Positions 44,269-53,573 of a stretch of DNA of 55,872 nucleotides are shown here, piece by piece. The translations under genes and the position numbers were made by a program. This DNA is from Perkinsus olseni (taxonomy: Eukaryota > Perkinsozoa > Perkinsida > Perkinsidae): contig JABANP010000341.1 in NCBI GenBank assembly GCA_013115135.1, positions 1 to 55,872 of the forward strand, in the 5' to 3' direction. The notes beneath the pieces are model-generated. The model was given only the letters and a program-made list of their open reading frames with translations. It had not been told where the DNA came from and made no database searches. Each line of letters opens with the position of its first letter. Within the stretch, counting starts at the first letter, position 1.

Positions 44269-44441
44269 GGTGCCAGCGCTATCTCTTCGTTTACGCTACG
44301 GCACCGCTACCAGAAATTTTGCTGTGGAACCCACACTTGGTAGGCCCTGGAGCTTTACAGTCCTCAGAAGTCGTGCAGTGAGCTGCTCCGCCCCACGAGA
44401 GCGAGCTGCCTGAGCCTCGCCCAACGCCAGCCAGGTAAGTT
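44269..44441 (-). ncRNA. U1: U1 snRNA, unit 1
   Basis: U1 recognises 5' splice sites. The RNA begins AACTTACCTGG, complementary to CAG|GTAAGT. Stem-loop I can form by GCGAG/CTCGC; stem-loop II by GGAGC/GCTCC with inner CTCA/TGAG and a loop containing TGCAC, the core of the U1A-type site. Stem-loop III is CCTAC/GTGGG. The Sm region AAAATTTCTGGTAGCGG closely follows canonical AATTTGTGGTAGTGG. Stem-loop IV is GGTGCC/GGCACC. The 173-nt length is near the usual ~164 nt. The loop I sequence deviates from the conserved U1-70K-binding loop. Confidence 0.9.
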
Positions 44442-44463
44442 GCACTCCAATTTCGCGGAAAAT

Positions 44464-44470
44464 CCTTTAC
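44464..44470 (-). promoter_or_regulatory. TATA-position element of U1 (unit 1)
   Basis: CCTTTAC on plus (GTAAAGG in sense) with CCTTTA 23-28 bp upstream of the U1 5' end, the same word and distance as before U2. U4 and U5 lack it. Confidence 0.45.
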
Positions 44471-44486
44471 GTGGATTGATGCGTCC

Positions 44487-44497
44487 GAAATTCGCTA
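44487..44497 (-). promoter_or_regulatory. PSE-like element of U1 (unit 1)
   Basis: GAAATTCGCTA on plus, 46-56 bp upstream of the U1 5' end. It agrees with the U2 element GAAATATGGTA in 8 of 11 positions. Confidence 0.5.
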
Positions 44498-44568
44498 ACT
44501 TTTAGATGGGGACGAAAAATTTTACGGCCGCGCGTCGTTGGGATTTTCTGTCTTCGAATTGGATTCCA

Positions 44569-44584
44569 AATTTGATTGAGAGTT
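44569..44584 (-). terminator. snRNA 3' box, U2 (unit 1)
   Basis: AACTCTCAATCAAATT in transcribed sense, placed after the hairpin GCCTCTCACGAGGC. Its position argues that this hairpin is the true 3' end of U2. Confidence 0.55.
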
Positions 44585-44794
44585 GCCTCGTGAGAGGCTC
44601 GGGTCCGCCACACTCGGCAATACGTGCAGGGCCGAGGCGACAGTCGAGTTGGGACGCGGTCAGAGACCAGAGTCACCTACTCCCCTGGAAAAAATTGTTG
44701 TGACAGTTCTAGCTTGCAGTAGCAAGCATATGAGTTGTCACACTCATAAGAACAGATACTACACTTGATCATAGCCAAAAGGCCGAGAAGGTAT
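44585..44794 (-). ncRNA. U2: U2 snRNA, unit 1
   Basis: U2 pairs with the intron branch site. The 5' part is nearly canonical: ATACCTTCTCGGCCTTTTGG, then CTATGATCAAGTGTAGTATC (with the GTAGTA branch-site pairing core) and TGTTCTT. Stem IIa is ATGAGT...ACTCAT and stem IIb GCTTGCTACTGCAAGC; the Sm site is ACAATTTTTTC. A stem-loop with GCCTCGGC/GCCGAG and a loop containing CTGCACG corresponds to stem-loop IV. An extra hairpin GCCTCTCACGAGGC follows before the 3' box. Length 210 nt with, or ~190 nt without, the extra hairpin. Confidence 0.95.
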
Positions 44795-44816
44795 GCGAAT
44801 AAGAGGCGCAGAGGCG

Positions 44817-44824
44817 CCTTTATA
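44817..44824 (-). promoter_or_regulatory. TATA-like element of U2 (unit 1)
   Basis: CCTTTATA on plus (TATAAAGG in sense) ends 23 bp before the U2 5' end, a normal TATA position. Confidence 0.55.
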
Positions 44825-44839
44825 GGAAGAGAGGCGTCA

Positions 44840-44850
44840 GAAATATGGTA
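44840..44850 (-). promoter_or_regulatory. PSE-like element of U2 (unit 1)
   Basis: GAAATATGGTA on plus, 46-56 bp before the U2 5' end; matches the U4/U5 element at 9 of 11 positions. Confidence 0.6.
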
Positions 44851-45646
44851 GAAAGAGAAGGGAAGGCATGTGTGCTCTCAGTTGTTGTATTCCCCAAAAA
44901 TGTCCCTTTCTGTGTCGTGGGCATGCGTGGATACCGTGCTGGCGCCGAATTCGATCGCAGTTACCGTGGATGGCAAGTGAAAGCAATAGGAATGGCTGCT
45001 GCGAGTGAATGGAGAGGGATGCGCAAATTTGGGGACGGTGATAGACCCCGGGAGAGCGGCATTGCTGGTGTCACCACAGAAAGCCGATTTTTCTGGGCGG
45101 AATTTTGATGGACAGTGTAAGAGAATGGCTGGGTGTTTCCCGTTGGATTGTCTCTGATTGGTGTGCGCAAAGTTGGGTCGAAAATCGTGGTGATACGGTG
45201 CGATTTTAAAAAAGAGAGAATGATAAATAATATTTATTTTTTATAATTGCTGTGTCACCAGTCACCACAATTTTCAGTGTGGTGGATGAGAAATCCACTA
45301 GGTTGACAGTGGTTCTTCACTGTAGTCGAATGGTAAATTTGTGGTGATACGGGGAATGTTGGGCATCGGGTAAGCATGGTTTGATAAGTACCAGTCGCTG
45401 CGGATATACCGTGGAATTCGAGATAGGGCTCCCGTGGCCGGTGAATTGTTCCGAGCTGAGAGTGATGCTGCTTGTCGGAGAGAATTGGATGGATTTGAGG
45501 TGCGCGAGAGAAAAATTGGCGGTGTGGGTGGAGAGCGCGTGAGCTGAGGATTCCGGTGGTGTGAGCAAATTGGAGAGTGCGCGGGTAAATTCGGAGAAAT
45601 CGCGAGGAAATGGTCGGTGGTTTGTGGGAAATGGAGACCGCGGGGG
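44851..45646. other. Unit 1 spacer between U2 and the box repeat
   Basis: No coding gene is supported. It contains a hairpin AAAATCG/CGATTTT at about 45182-45208, an AT-rich tract (45210-45247) and the folded element at 45262-45347, with the phrase GTGGTGATACGG occurring at about 45189 and 45341. Confidence 0.4.
45262..45347. other. Folded three-way-junction-like element, unit 1
   Basis: An outer helix TCACCACAA/TTGTGGTGA (extended by ATTT/AAAT past a bulge) encloses two hairpins: GTGGAT/ATCCAC (45282-45298) and ACAGTG/CACTGT. Copies lie at 48739-48824, 52213-52298 and 55688-55773. Strand of a possible transcript is unknown. Confidence 0.45.
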
Positions 45647-46285
45647 TTGAACTCGGCTGCTTCGGCCACCGCAGCGTGGAATAAAGTCGGGGGAATCGAA
45701 CTCGAGTGGGGTTGGACAGTCCGGTGGGATTGAACCGTGGTGTTGTCGGATAGGCCAGCGTAGAATGAAGTCGGTGAGAATCGAACTTGAGTGGGAATGC
45801 GGAGGTAGGAGGGATGGACCCTGGGTGTTTTGGTTACCGCAGCATGGGATGGAGTTGGTGGGAGTTGAACTTCCCTAAAGGTGAGCAGTTCGGTGGGATC
45901 GAACCCACGTGTTCCCGGGTAGCCAGCGCGGAGTGAAGTGGGTGGTAATTGAACATGAGTGGGGAATGCGCAGCTAGTGAGGATCGAACCTGGGTGTTTC
46001 GGTTACCGCAGCATGGGATGGAGTTGGTGGGAGTTGAACTTCCTTAAAGGTGAGCAGATTGAACCTGCGTGATCTCTAAGGGCCCAGAATGGAGTGAAGT
46101 CACCGAGAATTGAACTCGCGTGAGGAATGCGCAGCTACAGGGATCGATCCTGGTCGTTTCGATTTCCTCAGCGTGGAATGAAGTCGGTGAGAATTGAACT
46201 CGAGTGGCGAGAGTGTGGTCCGCAGGGATTGAACCTGGGTCGTTCGCATGAAAGATGGCCTGAATGTCTCCAACTGGGATTGAAC
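45647..46285 (-). repeat. GTTCRA-box repeat upstream of SL gene 2
   Basis: Sixteen boxes start at 45647, 45696, 45730, 45781, 45814 (degenerate ATGGAC), 45865, 45899, 45949, 45984, 46034, 46059, 46110, 46144, 46194, 46229 and 46280. Apart from one 25-bp step, spacings alternate about 34 and 50 bp, i.e. a period of ~84-85 bp with two boxes. Confidence 0.75.
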
Positions 46286-46537
46286 CTGCGCCCGGTTGGG
46301 TTGGACAGTGTCAATTACGAGGAAGACTGGAGGATATCGTTGAGGAGTGACCTACGGCAGGACTTGGGCCGTGGAGTACATTGTACTCAGTACAGGTCGG
46401 AGATAAAACGGAAGGGAACGGATGGATTGGGCAGAAGTAATAAGTCGGGATGGTCGACTTTCTTCGGTTCTTGGAATTTCGTGGCGCAACGGAATTTTAT
46501 GCTACTGGCACGACCATAACCTGGACCCCTATAGGTT

Positions 46538-46622
46538 ACCGTAGCCATCTTGGCTCAAGGTAAATATCAGGTCCGCTCGCTAGGCTGCAGCCGAAAGGTG
46601 AATGCCGGTGACGACCCTTTTT
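46538..46622 (+). ncRNA. SL RNA: Spliced leader RNA, unit 2
   Basis: Leader 46538-46559 and intron part identical to unit 1, with the T run at 46618-46622. Confidence 0.93.
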
Positions 46623-47123
46623 GTATATCGGGCGTCATGGAGTGTCCGGCACTTGGTGAAATTACTATGCAGTTAGTTGGTGACACTATGGCTGTCACCA
46701 CCGGTAGGCGAAGTTGGTCTGCAGTATGATTGGACGAAATCGAGGTGCAGATGCATTCGACGAACTCGAGACGCAGCGTGGCTTGACGAATTCGTGGTGC
46801 AGCATTTTTGGAATTTTCTGCACTTCAATTTCGCCCACTAGTGGTGACAGTAAGCTGCAACTGAACTTCATCCGACCTGTCACCCCCGCACCCCTCGGAC
46901 AATGTTTGTCCCTTTCACTTCTACCGCCAAACTGACCGCAAGGCCAGTTCTGCGAGTTGCCCGACCATTGCCGCCACCAACATTGTCCAGGGGGAGTGGG
47001 GTCAGACTCTGACCGTCAGAGATTATTGGATGAAGTAGTACGGGATTATTCGAGTATTGCCGGACAGAAGTGCTGGATATCGTGAAGTGTTCGTCTTCGT
47101 AAGATGATGGATTGATTAAAGTT

Positions 47124-47259
47124 GCCTCATGCGAGGCGCCCTAAAAATTGCGACGGGATCCGTTAGAATCTCGCGACGGGAATTGGAGTAGTTTTCAACT
47201 AGCAAAAGCGCATCTCCGCAAGGCGTCATAGATAGCGCTATTGCCCCTCCCGCAAGGAT
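47124..47259 (-). ncRNA. U4: U4 snRNA, unit 2
   Basis: One A fewer than unit 1 in the run on plus before GCGCATC, giving 136 nt; otherwise the same sequence and 3' box. Confidence 0.92.
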
Positions 47260-47435
47260 AGTATGAAATTGCTCTGCAGCACTGTATTGTGGCTGGGAGG
47301 TGAATGATATCTGGTAATGAAATAGGAATGCAGACAAAAATGAAGGCTTCGCTCTTCTCTCTTCTTGGAGTACGGCCAATTCTGTAGCCATTCCGTTCTC
47401 TGCCATCGTTGGAATTCGTGAATTATTTGAGAGTT

Positions 47436-47548
47436 GGAGCGTGGGCTCCGCAAAAATTGTTGTAGTTCACATGAGTGCAGTCATGCCACACGGCAATCTT
47501 TAGTAAAAGGCGAAAGATTGATTCGCTTTGAGATGACCGCTGTGATAT
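47436..47548 (-). ncRNA. U5: U5 snRNA, unit 2
   Basis: Loop I, Sm site and terminal hairpin unchanged relative to unit 1; the region just upstream of the 5' end differs by two point changes. Confidence 0.93.
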
Positions 47549-47742
47549 TTAGTAATGCCATCGAGCGAACTTGCTCCGCAGCCGAGGCAGTGGATATCTG
47601 GTAGTAGTGGGAGGTATGGCGAAAGAATAAAGTGACTCTAACTTGGCATTGGCTCGACTCGTCCATAGTCATTCGAATTGATCCGATTCTGGCATGAATT
47701 CGGCGAGATCAGGGGAGATTTGGTGAGTATTGGATTATAGTT

Positions 47743-47915
47743 GGTGCCAGCGCTATCTCTTCGTTTACGCTGCGGCACCGCTACCAGAAATTTTGCTGTG
47801 GAACCCACACTTGGTAGGCCCTGGAGCTTTACAGTCCTCAGAAGTCGTGCAGTGAGCTGCTCCGCCCCACGAGAGCGAGCTGCTTGAGCCTCGCCCAACG
47901 CCAGCCAGGTAAGTT
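47743..47915 (-). ncRNA. U1: U1 snRNA, unit 2
   Basis: Stem-loop I loop reads GCTCAAGCAG (unit 1: GCTCAGGCAG). Stem-loop IV begins GGTGCCGCAGCG where the other units have GGTGCCGTAGCG. Confidence 0.9.
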
Positions 47916-48058
47916 GCACTTCAATTTCGCGGAAAATCCTTTACGTGGATGGATGCGTCCGAAATTCGCTAGCTTTCAGATGGGGACGAAAAATTTTACG
48001 GCCGCGCGTCGTTGGGATTTTCTGGCATCGAATCGGATTCCAAATTTGATTGACAGTT

Positions 48059-48269
48059 GCCTCGTGAGAGGCTCGGGTTCGCCACACTCGGCAATACGTG
48101 CAGGGCCGAGGCGACAGTCGAGTTGGGACGCGGTCAGAGACCAGAGTCACCTACTCCCCCTTGAAAAAATTGTTGTGACAGTTCTAGCTTGCAGTAGCAA
48201 GCATATGAGTTGTCACACTCATAAGAACAGATACTACACTTGATCATAGCCAAAAGGCCGAGAAGGTAT
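48059..48269 (-). ncRNA. U2: U2 snRNA, unit 2
   Basis: 211 nt including the extra terminal hairpin. It differs from unit 1 just after the Sm site, where an additional base gives AAGGGGG in place of CAGGGG. Confidence 0.93.
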
Positions 48270-48738
48270 GCGAATATGAGGCGCAGAGGCGCCTTTATAG
48301 GAAGGGAGGCGTCAGAAATATGGTAGAAAGAGAAGGGAAGGCATGCGTGCTCTCAGTTCTTGTCTTCCCCAAAAATGTCCCTTTCTGTGTCGTGGGTATG
48401 CGTGGATACCGTGCTGGCGTCGAATTTGGTCGCAGTTACCATGGATGGCAAGTGAAAGCAATGGGAATGGCTGTTGCGAGTGAATGGAGAGAGATGCGCA
48501 GATTTGGGAATGGTGATTGATCAGGAGAAAGTGGCATTGCTGGTGTCACCGCAGAAAAACGATTTTTCTCGGGCGGAATTTTGATGGACAGTGTAAGAGA
48601 ATGGCTGGGTGATTCCCGTTGGATTGCCTCTGATTGGTGTGCGCAAAGTTGGGTCGAAAATCGTGGTGATACGGTGCGATTTTAAAAAAAGAGAGAATAT
48701 TAAATAATAATTATTTATTATAATTGCTGTGTCACCAG

Positions 48739-48824
48739 TCACCACAATTTTCAGTGTGGTGGACGAGAAATTCATTAGGTTGACAGTGGATCTTCACTGT
48801 AGTCTGATGGTAAATTTGTGGTGA
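48739..48824. other. Folded element, unit 2
   Basis: First inner hairpin changed to GTGGAC/ATTCAT, still mostly paired through G-U; the second hairpin differs only in its loop (GATCTT versus GTTCTT). Confidence 0.4.
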
Positions 48825-49122
48825 TACGGGAAATGTTGGTCATCGGGTGAGCATGGCTTGATAAGTACCAGTCGCTGCGGATATACCGTGGAATTCGAGA
48901 TAAGGCTCCCGTGGCCGGTGAATTGTTCCGAGCTGAGAGTGATGCTGCTTGTCGGAGAGAATTGGATGGATTTGAGGTGCGCGAGAGAGAATTGGCGGTG
49001 TGGCAGGAGAGCACGTGAGGTGAGGATTCCGATGATGTGAGCAAATTGGAGAGTGCGCGGGTAAATTCGGAGAAATCGCGAGGAAATGGTCGGTGGTGTG
49101 TGGGAAATGGAGACCGCGGGGG

Positions 49123-49763
49123 TTGAACTCGGCTGCTTTGGTCACCGCAGCGTGGAATAAAGTCGGGGGGGAATCGAACTCGAGTGGGGTTGGACAGTCC
49201 GGTGGGATTGAACCGTGGTGTTGTCGGATAGGCCAGCGTAGAATGAAGTCGGTGAGAATCGAACTTGAGTGGGAATGCGGAGGTAGGAGGGATGGACCCT
49301 GGGTGTTTTGGTTACCGCAGCATGGGATGGAGTTGGTGGGAGTTGAACTTCCCTAAAGGTGAGCAGTTCGGTGGGATCGAACCCACGTGTTCCCGGGTAG
49401 CCAGCGCGGAGTGAAGTGGGTGGTAATTGAACATGAGTGGGGAATGCGCAGCTAGTGAGGATCGAACCTGGGTGTTTCGGTTACCGCAGCATGGGATGGA
49501 GTTGGTGGGAGTTGAACTTCCTTAAAGGTGAGCAGATTGAACCTGCGTGATCTCTAAGGGCCCAGAATGGAGTGAAGTCACCGAGAATTGAACTCGCGTG
49601 AGGAATGCGCAGCTACAGGGATCGATCCTGGTCGTTTCGATTTCCTCAGCGTGGATTGAAGTCGGTGAGAATTGAACTCGAGTGGCGAGAGTGTGGTCCG
49701 CAGGGATTGAACCTGGGTCGTTCGCATGAAAGATGGCCTGAATGTCTCCAACTGGGATTGAAC
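49123..49763 (-). repeat. GTTCRA-box repeat upstream of SL gene 3
   Basis: Same box order as the repeat at 45647-46285, with small indels, for example two additional G before the second box. Confidence 0.75.
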
Positions 49764-50015
49764 CTGCGCCCGGTTGGGTTGGACAGTGTCAATTACGAGG
49801 AAGACTGGAGGATATCGTTGAGGAGTGACCTACGGCAGGACTTGGGCCGTGGAGTACATTGTACTCAGTACAGGTCGGAGATAAAACGGAAGGGAACGGA
49901 TGGATTGGGCAGAAGTAATAAGTCGGGATGGTCGACTTTCTTCGGTTCTTGGAATTTCGTGGCGCAACGGAATTTTATGCTACTGGCACGACCATAACCT
50001 GGACCCCTATAGGTT

Positions 50016-50100
50016 ACCGTAGCCATCTTGGCTCAAGGTAAATATCAGGTCCGGTCGCTAGGCTGCAGCCGAAAGGTGAATGCCGGTGACGACCCTTTTT
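50016..50100 (+). ncRNA. SL RNA: Spliced leader RNA, unit 3
   Basis: Leader 50016-50037 unchanged; the intron part carries CCGGTCGCTAGG where units 1 and 2 have CCGCTCGCTAGG. Confidence 0.93.
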
Positions 50101-50586
50101 GTATATCGGGCGTCATGGAGTGTCCGGCACTTGGTGAAATTACTATGCAGTTAGTTGGTGACACTATGGCTGTCACCACCGGTAGGCGAAGTTGGTCTGC
50201 AGTATGATTGGACGAAATCGAGGTGCAGATGCATTCGACGAACTCGAGACGCAGCGTGGCTTGACGAATTCGTGGTGCAGCATTTTTGGAATCTTCTGCA
50301 CTTCAATTTCGCCCACTAGTGGTGACAGTAAGCTGCAACTGAACTTCATCCGACCTGTCACCCCCGCACCCCTCGGACAATGTTTGTCCCTTTCACTTCT
50401 GCCGCCCAAGTGATCCCAAGGCCAGTGCTGCGAGCTGCCCGACCATTGCCGCCATCAACATTGTCCAGGGGGAGTGGGGTCAGAGATTATTGGATGAAGT
50501 AGTACGGGAATATTCGAGTATGGTCGGACAGAAGTGCTGGATATCGTGAAGTGTTCGACTCCGAAGATGATGAATTGATTAAAGTT

Positions 50587-50723
50587 GCCTCATGCGAGGC
50601 GCCCTAAAAATTGCGACGGGATCCGTTAGAATCTCGCGACAGGAATTGGAGTAGTTTTCAACTAGCAAAAAGCGCATCTCCGCAAGGCGTCATAGATAGC
50701 GCTATTGCCCCTCCCGCAAGGAT
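50587..50723 (-). ncRNA. U4: U4 snRNA, unit 3
   Basis: One substitution in the central domain (GCGACAGG on plus instead of GCGACGGG); 137 nt. Confidence 0.92.
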
Positions 50724-50900
50724 AGTATGAAATTGCTCTGCAGCACTGTATTGTGGCTGGGAGGTGAATGATATCTGGTAATGAAATATAGGAATGGCAA
50801 AGAAAATGAAGGCTTCGCTCTTCTCTCTCTTGTAGAAGGGCCAATTCTGTAGCCATTCCATTCTCTGCCATCGTTGGAATTCGTGAATTGTTTGAGAGTT

Positions 50901-51013
50901 GGAGCGTGGGCTCCGCAAAAATTGTTGTAGTTCACATGAGTGCAGTCATGCCACACGGCAATCTTTAGTAAAAGGCGAAAGATTGATTCGCTTTGAGATG
51001 ACCGCTGTGATAT
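50901..51013 (-). ncRNA. U5: U5 snRNA, unit 3
   Basis: Same RNA as unit 1; the 3' flank reads TTGTTTGAGAGTT on plus. Confidence 0.93.
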
Positions 51014-51208
51014 TTAGTAATGCCATCGAGCGAACTTGCTCCGCAGCCGAGGCAGTGGATATCTGGTAGTAGTGGGAGGGGTGGCGAAAGAATGAAGTGA
51101 CTCTAACTTGACATTGGTTCGACTCGTCCATATTGCATTCGAATCGATCCGAGTCTGGCATGAATTCGACGAGATCAGGAGAGATTTGGATAGTATTGGA
51201 TTATAGTT

Positions 51209-51381
51209 GGTGCCAGCGCTATCTCTTCGTTTACGCTACGGCACCGCTACCAGAAATTTTGCTGTGGAACCCACACTTGGTAGGCCCTGGAGCTTTACAG
51301 TCCTCAGAGGTCGTGCAGTGAGCTGCTCCGCCCCACGAGAGCGAGCTGCTTGAGCCTCGCCCAACGCCAGCCAGGTAAGTT
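51209..51381 (-). ncRNA. U1: U1 snRNA, unit 3
   Basis: Stem-loop II reads GACCTCTGAG versus GACTTCTGAG in units 1 and 2. Confidence 0.9.
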
Positions 51382-51535
51382 GCACATCAATTTCGCGGAA
51401 AATCCTTTACGCGGATTGATGCATCCGAAATTCGCTAGCTTTCAGATGGGGACGAAAAATTTTACGGCCGCGAGTCGTTGGGACTTTCTGGCAGAAAGGC
51501 AGCATCGAATTGAATTCCGAATTTGATTGAAAGTT

Positions 51536-51745
51536 GCCTCGTGAGAGGCTCGGGTCCGCCACACTCGGCAAGACGTGCAGGGCCGAGGCGACAGTCGAGT
51601 TGGGACGCGGTCAGAGACCAGAGTCACCTACTCCCCTCGAAAAAATTGTTGTGACAGTTCTAGCTTGCAGTAGCAAGCATATGAGTTGTCACACTCATAA
51701 GAACAGATACTACACTTGATCATAGCCAAAAGGCCGAGAAGGTAT
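51536..51745 (-). ncRNA. U2: U2 snRNA, unit 3
   Basis: The stem-loop IV loop reads CTGCACGTCTTGCC (units 1 and 2: CTGCACGTATTGCC). An insertion GCAGAAAGG lies downstream of the gene. Confidence 0.93.
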
Positions 51746-52212
51746 GCGAATATGAGGCGCAGAGGCGCCTTTATAGGAAGGGAGGCGTCAGAAATATGGT
51801 AGAAAGAGAAGGGAAGGCATGCGTGCTCTCAGTTCTTGTATTCCCCAAAAATGTCCCTTTCTGTGTCGTGGGCATGCGTGGATACCGTGCTGGCGCCGAA
51901 TTTGATCGCAGTTACCGTGGTTGGCAAGTGAAAGAAATAGGAATGGCTGTTGCGAGTGGATGGAGAGAGATGCGCAGATTTGGGGACGGTGATAGACCCC
52001 GGGAGAGCGGCATTGCTGGTGTCACCACAGAAAGCCGATTTTTCTGGGCGGAATTTTGATGGACAGTGTAAGAGAATGGCTGGGTGTTTCCCGTTGGATT
52101 GTCTCTGATTGGTGTGCGCAAAGTTGGGTCGAAAATCGTGGTGATACGGTGCGATTTTAAAAAAGAGAGAATGATAAATAATATTTATTTTTTATAATTG
52201 CTGTGTCACCAG

Positions 52213-52298
52213 TCACCACAATTTTCAGTGTGGTGGATGAGAAATCCACTAGGTTGACAGTGGTTCTTCACTGTAGTCGAATGGTAAATTTGTGGTGA
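52213..52298. other. Folded element, unit 3
   Basis: Identical to the unit 1 element, with GTGGAT/ATCCAC. Confidence 0.4.
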
Positions 52299-52597
52299 TA
52301 CGGGGAATGTTGGGCATCGGGTAAGCATGGTTTGATAAGTACCAGTCGCTGCGGATATACCGTGGAATTCGAGATAGGGCTCCCGTGGCCGGTGAATTGT
52401 TCCGAGCTGAGAGTGATGCTGCTTGTCGGAGAGAATTGGATGGATTTGAGGTGCGCGAGAGAAAAATTGGCGGTGTGGGTGGAGAGCGCGTGAGCTGAGG
52501 ATTCCGGTGGTGTGAGCAAATTGGAGAGTGCGCGGGTAAATTCGGAGAAATCGCGAGGAAATGGTCGGTGGTTTGTGGGAAATGGAGACCGCGGGGG

Positions 52598-53236
52598 TTG
52601 AACTCGGCTGCTTCGGCCACCGCAGCGTGGAATAAAGTCGGGGGAATCGAACTCGAGTGGGGTTGGACAGTCCGGTGGAATTGAACCGTGGTGTTGTCGG
52701 ATAGGCCAGCGTAGAATGAAGTCGGTGAGAATCGAACTTGAGTGGGAATGCGGAGGTAGGAGGGATGGACCCTGGGTGTTTTGGTTACCGCAGCATGGGA
52801 TGGAGTTGGTGGGAGTTGAACTTCCCTAAAGGTGAGCAGTTCGGTGGGATCGAACCCACGTGTTCCCGGGTAGCCAGCGCGGAGTGAAGTGGGTGGTAAT
52901 TGAACATGAGTGGGGAATGCGCAGCTAGTGAGGATCGAACCTGGGTGTTTCGGTTACCGCAGCATGGGATGGAGTTGGTGGGAGTTGAACTTCCTTAAAG
53001 GTGAGCAGATTGAACCTGCGTGATCTCTAAGGGCCCAGAATGGAGTGAAGTCACCAAGAATTGAACTCGCGTGAGGAATGCGCAGCTACAGGGATCGATC
53101 CTGGTCGTTTCGATTACCTCAGCGTGGATTGAAGTCGGTGAGAATTGAACTCGAGTGGCGAGAGTGTGGTCCGCAGGGATTGAACCTGGGTCGTTCGCAT
53201 GAAAGATGGCCTGAATGTCTCCAACTGGGATTGAAC
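52598..53236 (-). repeat. GTTCRA-box repeat upstream of SL gene 4
   Basis: Same box order as upstream of SL genes 2 and 3; the third box is preceded by GGTGGAATTG instead of GGTGGGATTG. Confidence 0.75.
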
Positions 53237-53488
53237 CTGCGCCCGGTTGGGTTGGACAGTGTCAATTACGAGGAAGACTGGAGGATATCGTTGAGGAGTG
53301 ACCTACGGCAGGACTTGGGCCGTGGAGTACATTGTACTCAGTACAGGTCGGAGATAAAACGGAAGGGAACGGATGGATTGGGCAGAAGTAATAAGTCGGG
53401 ATGGTCGACTTTCTTCGGTTCTTGGAATTTCGTGGCGCAACGGAATTTTATGCTACTGGCACGACCATAACCTGGACCCCTATAGGTT

Positions 53489-53573
53489 ACCGTAGCCATC
53501 TTGGCTCAAGGTAAATATCAGGTCCGGTCGCTAGGCTGCAGCCGAAAGGTGAATGCCGGTGACGACCCTTTTT
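53489..53573 (+). ncRNA. SL RNA: Spliced leader RNA, unit 4
   Basis: Leader 53489-53510; same intron variant as unit 3 (CCGGTCGC). Confidence 0.93.

Noticed and set aside
45647..46285. Cluster of tRNA genes
   Set aside because: Only T-arm/B-box-like words recur; there is no acceptor stem, anticodon arm or A box in register.
46501..46537. PSE-like element in front of SL RNA identical to that of the snRNAs
   Set aside because: No GAWATNYGSTA-like word occurs at 45-57 bp before the SL 5' end on the plus strand, so the SL gene probably uses a different promoter.
42665..53470. Repeated 130-residue open frame (at 42665, 46127, 49605 and 53078) as a protein gene
   Set aside because: It is the translation of the GTTCRA-box minisatellite. 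Its identity between units reflects the DNA repeat, and the sequence shows box periodicity rather than protein features.
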